This document shows, piece after piece, positions 5,381-8,627 of a stretch of DNA of 8,627 nt; position 1 is the stretch's first letter, and the number at the start of each line of letters is the position of its first letter. The DNA is from an uncultured Oxalobacteraceae bacterium (lineage in GTDB: Bacteria; Pseudomonadota; Gammaproteobacteria; Burkholderiales; Burkholderiaceae), in assembly GCA_946479255.1 (NCBI GenBank), contig CAMLFK010000218.1, forward strand, positions 1 through 8,627, in the 5' to 3' direction. The notes below the pieces were generated by a model, which was not told where the DNA came from, searched no databases, and saw only the letters and a list, made by a program, of their open reading frames with translations. Made by a program: the position numbers and the translations under genes.

Positions 5381-7117
5381 CTACTCGGCGCAAGCGTGAT
5401 CCGGCTCCGCGCCTATACGCGAAAGCATTTCGCGCAACTGCGGGTTATGCCGATGCTCCGATTGCCGGCAAGTGCTGTTTATCTTCAACGAAGTCTTGCC
5501 CTCGCCCGAGAGGTTATTGCGCTTGGTCTCTTTCAGGAACTCCCGATGCCGGGCCTGCAATTCCCGCTCGCGCGCATCGATCACCGCCATATCGTAAAAC
5601 GAGGCATCGCCGGCCTTGCGGGCGATGGTGAGCTGGTCCAGCGCGGCCGGCAAGCTGCCGCCCAGCGCATACGATTCGGCCAGCGCGATGTGCTGCAAAG
5701 CCTGCTTGCCCTGCGCCGCATAGGTCTTGGCCAGCAAATCATGCAGCTTCGGCTCGTCCCGATACTGCTGCGCCTGCTCGCGCAGGAAGCGCGCCGCCTC
5801 ATCCAGCTTCTTATTGACGATCAGCGCGTCGGCGTACTGGCGCGCAATGCCGCGTGACAGCGGAAACTTGTCGTGCGCTTCCCTGGCTTCCTTCAAGGCT
5901 TGCTCGGTCACGGCGGCCGGCTGGCCGGCCGCCAGCTTGATCTCCAGCGCGGTGGCGGCAAAGATCGCGGCGCCATCGGAGGCGGCCTGGCCGGTCGAGA
6001 ACACGGCGCCTTGCACCGGACGCATGGTGGCGCGCGCCTTGTCCAGCCAGGACTGGGCGGCGGCCAGCTCGCCTTTTTTGAGCGCCAGGAAGGCCAGGCC
6101 ATACTGCGCGCCGGCCTGCTGCTGGCGGCTCTGCTGGGTCAGCTGCGCCTCGAATGCCTGTTTCGCTTCGATGCGGCCTTTGCTGCTTTCGTCCTGCAGC
6201 ACGCGGGCACGCGCCCGCACCAGGTGAAACTCCAGCCCATCGACGCGCTGGCGGTAGGGCATTTCGCGGATGCGCGACTGAATGTCGGCGATGCGCTCGG
6301 ACGTGAGCGGGTGGCTCTGCAGCCAGGCCGGTACCAGGTCGGCGTACATGCGGTTGGCCTGCTGCATGCGGCCGAAGAAGGCCACCATGCCCGAGGTATC
6401 GTAGCCGCCGGCACCCATGATCTGGAAACCGACGCGGTCGGCCTCGCGCTCGGCCTCGCGGCTGAAGTTCAGCTGGCGCTGGATGGCCAGGCCCTGGCCG
6501 CCCATCATCACGCCCATGGCCGCATCGCCGCTGGCACGCGCGGCCAGCGCCGCCAGCACCATGGCCGCAATGGGAATGAGCGCGTCCTGCTTTTGCTGGC
6601 CGATCATGCGGGCGATATGGCGCTGGGCCACGTGGCCGATCTCGTGGGACAGCACCGATGCCAGTTCCGATTCGGTCTGCGCGGCCAGCAGCAAGGCCGA
6701 GTGCACGGCGATAAAACCGCCCGGTAAGGCGAAGGCGTTGAGCATCGGGTCGCGGACGGCGAAGAAGTAATAGTCGGCATTGGTTTCGCCGCGCGCGCCG
6801 GGCGCGGCGGCCACCAGGGCACTGCCGAAACCGTTCAGGTATTCGAGGATGGGATCGTCGTCGAGGAAATCGACATTGCGGCGGATGTCGCGCATGATTT
6901 CCTCGCCCAGCTTGCGTTCCATGACGGGCGACAGGTCGCCGCGCGCGGTATCGCCCAGGATCGGCAAACCGGTCGTGGCCGGGCCTGTCTGGGCGAAGCC
7001 GGCCGAGACCGCGCACGCCAGCGCGGTGACTAATGCAATACGCCGCACGGCAAGCGCGGCCCCGCGCTTGCCGGCTGGCGGCAAGCTCTTCGTGACGGTG
7101 GCGGAATTGGTTTTCAC
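5381..7117 (-). CDS. M48 family zinc metalloprotease with TPR-like C-terminal region (BepA/YfgC-like)
   Basis: A predicted periplasmic zinc protease, 578 residues from GTG at 7117. E. coli BepA, the likely relative, helps assemble or degrade outer-membrane proteins with the BAM and Lpt machinery. Seen: a signal sequence (RRIALVTALACAVSAGFAQ, cleavage near residue 42); the active site SHEIGHVAQRH with H158, E159 and H162; the third ligand in REAEREAD (E223); and SHPLTSERI with H269, equivalent to the BepA regulatory histidine. Residues from about 300 to 530 are alanine-rich helices resembling TPR repeats. An alternative GTG at 7048 would give a standard signal peptide starting MRRIALVTALA; it fits a -10 box at 7125-7130. 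The last 45 residues (534-578) are polar and unlike the rest, suggesting loss of an earlier stop. The gene is divergent from moaC across 80 bases. Confidence 0.93.
   Translation of the reverse strand: MKTNSATVTKSLPPAGKRGAALAVRRIALVTALACAVSAGFAQTGPATTGLPILGDTARGDLSPVMERKLGEEIMRDIRRNVDFLDDDPILEYLNGFGSALVAAAPGARGETNADYYFFAVRDPMLNAFALPGGFIAVHSALLLAAQTESELASVLSHEIGHVAQRHIARMIGQQKQDALIPIAAMVLAALAARASGDAAMGVMMGGQGLAIQRQLNFSREAEREADRVGFQIMGAGGYDTSGMVAFFGRMQQANRMYADLVPAWLQSHPLTSERIADIQSRIREMPYRQRVDGLEFHLVRARARVLQDESSKGRIEAKQAFEAQLTQQSRQQQAGAQYGLAFLALKKGELAAAQSWLDKARATMRPVQGAVFSTGQAASDGAAIFAATALEIKLAAGQPAAVTEQALKEAREAHDKFPLSRGIARQYADALIVNKKLDEAARFLREQAQQYRDEPKLHDLLAKTYAAQGKQALQHIALAESYALGGSLPAALDQLTIARKAGDASFYDMAVIDARERELQARHREFLKETKRNNLSGEGKTSLKINSTCRQSEHRHNPQLREMLSRIGAEPDHACAE
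7049..7086 (-). repeat. Three-arm inverted repeat at the 5' end of the M48 protease gene
   Basis: GGCAAGCGCGG (7049-7059) and CCGCGCTTGCC (7062-7072) form a perfect 11-bp inverted repeat with a 2-base gap. The second arm can instead pair with GGCAAGC at 7080-7086 (7 bp, 7-base loop). The central arm can join only one partner at a time, so two folds compete. The structure ends next to the alternative GTG start at 7048. If translation starts at 7117 it encodes residues 11-23 of a long signal-peptide n-region instead. Confidence 0.6.
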
Positions 7118-7124
7118 GAGTGAT

Positions 7125-7130
7125 ATGATA
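7125..7130 (-). promoter_or_regulatory. Possible -10 element for the M48 protease gene
   Basis: TATCAT on the minus strand matches TATAAT at 5 of 6 positions. Transcription would begin around 7118, giving either a leaderless GTG at 7117 or a leader of about 70 bases to the GTG at 7048. No clear -35 box is seen at 16-18 bases. Confidence 0.3.
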
Positions 7131-7197
7131 CCCGCATCCGCGCGCTTGACGCAGCCTGGGACGCGGCTGACACATTTTGTTACCTGAGCCTTTATTG

Positions 7198-7698
7198 ATG
7201 ACCTCCGACACCCAAGCCGGCACCGGCCCCCTCACCCACTTCGACAGCGCCGGCCAGGCCCATATGGTCGACGTCGGCGCCAAGAACGAAACCCACCGGA
7301 TCGCGGTGGCCGCTGGCAGCATCCGCATGAAGCCTGAAACCCTGGCGCTGATCACGGCGGGCAATGCCAAAAAGGGCGATGTGCTCGGCATCGCGCGCAT
7401 CGCCGCCATCATGGCGACCAAGCGCACCAGCGACCTGATTCCGCTCTGCCATCCGCTGGCCATCACCAAAGTGGCGGTCGATTTCGAAGTCGATGCGGCA
7501 AGCAGCAGCGTGCATTGCCGCGCCCAGGTCGAAACCTACGGCAAGACAGGGGTGGAAATGGAAGCGCTGACGGCGGTGCAGATTGGCCTCCTCACCATCT
7601 ACGATATGTGCAAGGCGGCCGACCGCGGCATGGTGATGGGGAATGTGCGGGTGCTGGAAAAGCATGGCGGCAAGTCTGGCGACTGGAGCGCTGCATAA
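7198..7698 (+). CDS. moaC: Cyclic pyranopterin monophosphate synthase MoaC
   Basis: MoaC converts the 3',8-cyclo-GTP made by MoaA into cyclic pyranopterin monophosphate, the first stable intermediate of molybdenum cofactor synthesis, in the cytosol. The 166-residue protein has the family length and all hallmarks: [13 protein letters not shown] (22-34), [12 protein letters not shown] (58-69), [13 protein letters not shown] (75-87), [13 protein letters not shown] (115-127), [12 protein letters not shown] (134-145) and HGGKSGDW (156-163). By comparison with E. coli MoaC the catalytic residues are K59, H85, E122, D136 and K139. The ATG at 7198 gives the standard N-terminus; GAG lies about 10 bases upstream. 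A weak -35-like TTGACG lies at 7146-7151. No other Mo-cofactor gene is in the window. The gene is divergent from the protease gene. Confidence 0.98.
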   Translation: MTSDTQAGTGPLTHFDSAGQAHMVDVGAKNETHRIAVAAGSIRMKPETLALITAGNAKKGDVLGIARIAAIMATKRTSDLIPLCHPLAITKVAVDFEVDAASSSVHCRAQVETYGKTGVEMEALTAVQIGLLTIYDMCKAADRGMVMGNVRVLEKHGGKSGDWSAA

Positions 7699-7708
7699 AG
7701 CCCATGCT

Positions 7709-7738
7709 TTCACGACCAGATTTCCTTAGCAAAATAAT
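7709..7738 (+). promoter_or_regulatory. Candidate sigma-70-type promoter for the PilZ gene
   Basis: TTCACG (7709-7714, 4 of 6 to TTGACA) and AATAAT (7733-7738, 5 of 6 to TATAAT) are separated by 18 bases. They lie just after moaC in an AT-rich stretch unusual for this window. Transcription would start near 7745, leaving a 70-base leader that includes the hairpin at 7775-7806. Confidence 0.4.
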
Positions 7739-7774
7739 TACTTAAAGCCATCTACTGCACAAACTGGCATACTC

Positions 7775-7806
7775 TCCCCAAAAATGCCATGCATGGCGGA
7801 TGGGGA
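7775..7806 (+). promoter_or_regulatory. Nested inverted repeat covering the PilZ gene Shine-Dalgarno sequence
   Basis: The outer arms TCCCCA (7775-7780) and TGGGGA (7801-7806) are perfect complements. Inside them lies the 12-bp perfect palindrome GCCATGCATGGC (7786-7797), with a 5/3-base internal bulge between the two stems. The ribosome site GGGGA (7802-7806) is the 3' outer arm, so the fold would block translation of the gene starting at 7815. GGA occurs twice, at 7798-7800 and 7804-7806, as in many CsrA/RsmA sites. Confidence 0.5.
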
Positions 7807-7814
7807 CAAGTTTC

Positions 7815-8528
7815 ATGACAGCAGCAGCACAAATGCCCGGACGAGGCCAGGATATTGCATTCGAAGCCATGCACCTGCAGGTCGGCGGGCGCCTGCAGTT
7901 CATCACTCACCGCGGCATGAAGCCGGTGCAGCACTTCTCGGCCTTGATCGGCTACGTCAAGGACGATTATCTGATCGTCAAAATGCCGATGGATAACGGT
8001 TCGCCCATTCCCTTGGCTGAGGGCGAGAAGCTGACCATTCGCGTTTTCTCCGGCGTGAACGTGTGTTCCTTCGCTTGCAGCGTGCAGCGGATATTCCCTC
8101 GTCCGCTCAACTACGTCCACCTGACTTTCCCCGATACGATCCAGGGCACCAGCCTGCGCGCCGCCATGCGCGTGAAGGTCGACATTCCGGCGCAGATCAG
8201 TGGCGGGCACAGCGGCGCGCCGCCGGCCAATGTTTTCCTGGTCAACCTCAGCGTGACCGGGGCGCTGATCGAGTCCGGGCGCAAGCTGCCGCTCGACGAT
8301 GAGTTCGTCAACCTGCAGTTCACCCTGATTGCCCCGCCCGGCGACCGCCAGGTCATCGTCACCACCCAGGCACGCATCCGTAATGTCAGCCAGCTGAAAA
8401 GCGAGCGCGACCAGCTGGATGTGTTCACCTACGGCCTTCAGTTTGTCGACCTGGCGCCGGAGTTCTTTTCGCTGGTGCAAAACCTGACCTATGAAGCGAT
8501 GATCGCCGATCGCCACAAGATCGTCTGA
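7815..8528 (+). CDS. PilZ domain protein, YcgR-like flagellar brake (cyclic-di-GMP receptor)
   Basis: A 237-residue cytosolic protein with an N-terminal YcgR-like beta domain (about 20-110) and a C-terminal PilZ domain (about 113-230). Both cyclic-di-GMP binding motifs are intact: RxxxR as RAAMR (115-119) and NxSxxG as NLSVTG (144-149). The end YGLQFVDLAPEFFSLVQNLTYE (206-227) is typical of the family. YcgR-type proteins slow or bias the flagellar motor when cyclic-di-GMP is high; some relatives control other surface functions, so the target is inferred. The ATG at 7815 has GGGGA at an 8-base spacing and is preferred over ATG at 7800, which would destroy that arrangement. The leader can fold to hide the ribosome site. 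It stands alone after moaC and is followed by a strong terminator. Confidence 0.93.
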   Translation: MTAAAQMPGRGQDIAFEAMHLQVGGRLQFITHRGMKPVQHFSALIGYVKDDYLIVKMPMDNGSPIPLAEGEKLTIRVFSGVNVCSFACSVQRIFPRPLNYVHLTFPDTIQGTSLRAAMRVKVDIPAQISGGHSGAPPANVFLVNLSVTGALIESGRKLPLDDEFVNLQFTLIAPPGDRQVIVTTQARIRNVSQLKSERDQLDVFTYGLQFVDLAPEFFSLVQNLTYEAMIADRHKIV

Positions 8529-8555
8529 GACTGGCGTTTCAGATCGTACAGACGT

Positions 8556-8584
8556 AAAAAAACCGGGCCGAAGCCCGGTTTTTT
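8556..8584. terminator. Strong bidirectional intrinsic terminator
   Basis: CCGGGC (8563-8568) and GCCCGG (8573-8578) form a GC-rich stem with a 4-base loop, flanked by seven A's on the left and six T's on the right, so it works in both directions. On the minus strand the loop is the very stable TTCG tetraloop closed by C-G. It ends the PilZ gene on the plus strand and probably the gene entering from the right edge on the minus strand. Confidence 0.92.
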
Positions 8585-8605
8585 CGATGTCAGACCAGCT
8601 GAATA

Positions 8606-8627
8606 TTACACCGCGCCTTCGCAAGCT
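8606..8627 (-). CDS. Possible C-terminal end of a minus-strand gene (six codons)
   Basis: On the minus strand the frame reads ...A-C-E-G-A-V then TAA at 8606-8608, placed 21 bases before the minus-strand side of the terminator. The orientation of the UUCG hairpin supports a convergent gene ending here. Six residues are too few to name a family, and the frame itself is a guess. Confidence 0.3.

Noticed and set aside
4016..5393. Long minus-strand open frames opposite the YheT and unknown-protein genes
   Set aside because: These are shadows of GC-rich coding DNA. The plus-strand genes have conserved motifs and a coherent overlapping layout.
7011..7016. Lipoprotein signal (Cys35) in the M48 protease
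   Set aside because: The -3 residue is Ala rather than Leu, Val or Ile, and a normal signal peptidase I site follows at residue 42, so a soluble periplasmic protein is more likely.
5811..7469. 552-residue minus-strand open frame across the M48 gene and moaC
   Set aside because: It is arginine-rich and low in complexity, overlaps two strongly identified genes in other frames, and has no domain features.
7743..7773. Possible sigma-28 (flagellar) promoter before the PilZ gene, TAAAG...GGCATACT
   Set aside because: The spacing is about 4 bases too long and the -10 part does not match GCCGATAA. A sigma-54 reading of TGGCAT also fails because no TTGC follows at the right distance.
7752..8624. 290-residue minus-strand open frame opposite the PilZ gene
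   Set aside because: It would run through the strong terminator and is antisense to a gene with both PilZ motifs. It also starts from TTG without a ribosome site.
1..8627. Mobile element, CRISPR array or horizontally acquired island
   Set aside because: No transposase, integrase, direct-repeat array, tRNA or abrupt composition change is seen. The content is core metabolism.

Overview
The window is high-GC chromosomal DNA of a betaproteobacterium, most likely Oxalobacteraceae (Massilia, Duganella or Janthinobacterium type). This rests on the protein flavour of phosphoglycerate kinase and the PykA-like pyruvate kinase, on the pairing of moaC with a divergent M48 protease, and on TAAAAT-type -10 boxes. 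It is an inference from recall, not from a search. I see no insertion sequence, phage, CRISPR, tRNA or rRNA, and no gene-free stretch longer than about 200 bases.

Layout. Positions 1-1821 (minus strand) hold lower glycolysis: pgk followed by the start of pyk, which runs off the left edge. The two are separated by 47 bases containing a perfect 10-bp hairpin. Positions 1874-2940 (minus strand) hold azlC and azlD, the two subunits of a branched-chain amino acid exporter, coupled by a 4-base overlap. Positions 2941-3154 are a divergent promoter region. It includes a long azlC leader with a possible 34-codon upstream reading frame. Positions 3155-5378 (plus strand) hold a tight four-gene row: a zf-CHCC zinc-finger protein, an NTF2/SnoaL-like protein, a YheT-type alpha/beta hydrolase, and a conserved protein of unknown function. 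Positions 5381-7117 (minus strand) encode a periplasmic BepA-like M48 metalloprotease with TPR-like repeats, convergent with the row by only 2 bases. Positions 7198-7698 (plus) hold moaC of molybdenum cofactor synthesis. Positions 7815-8528 (plus) encode a PilZ-domain, YcgR-like cyclic-di-GMP receptor. A strong two-way terminator at 8556-8584 separates it from what is probably the very end of a minus-strand gene at the right edge.

The genes are mostly core housekeeping, and I found no clear new multi-gene system. The most interesting signals are at RNA level. A nested inverted repeat at 7775-7806 would bury the Shine-Dalgarno sequence of the PilZ gene and contains two GGA motifs. Three mutually exclusive repeat arms at 7049-7086 lie at the 5' end of the M48 protease gene, where the true start codon is also in doubt. 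The azlC leader has an upstream reading frame whose stop overlaps the azlC start. The M48 protein also carries an odd 45-residue C-terminal tail that looks like read-through of former spacer DNA.
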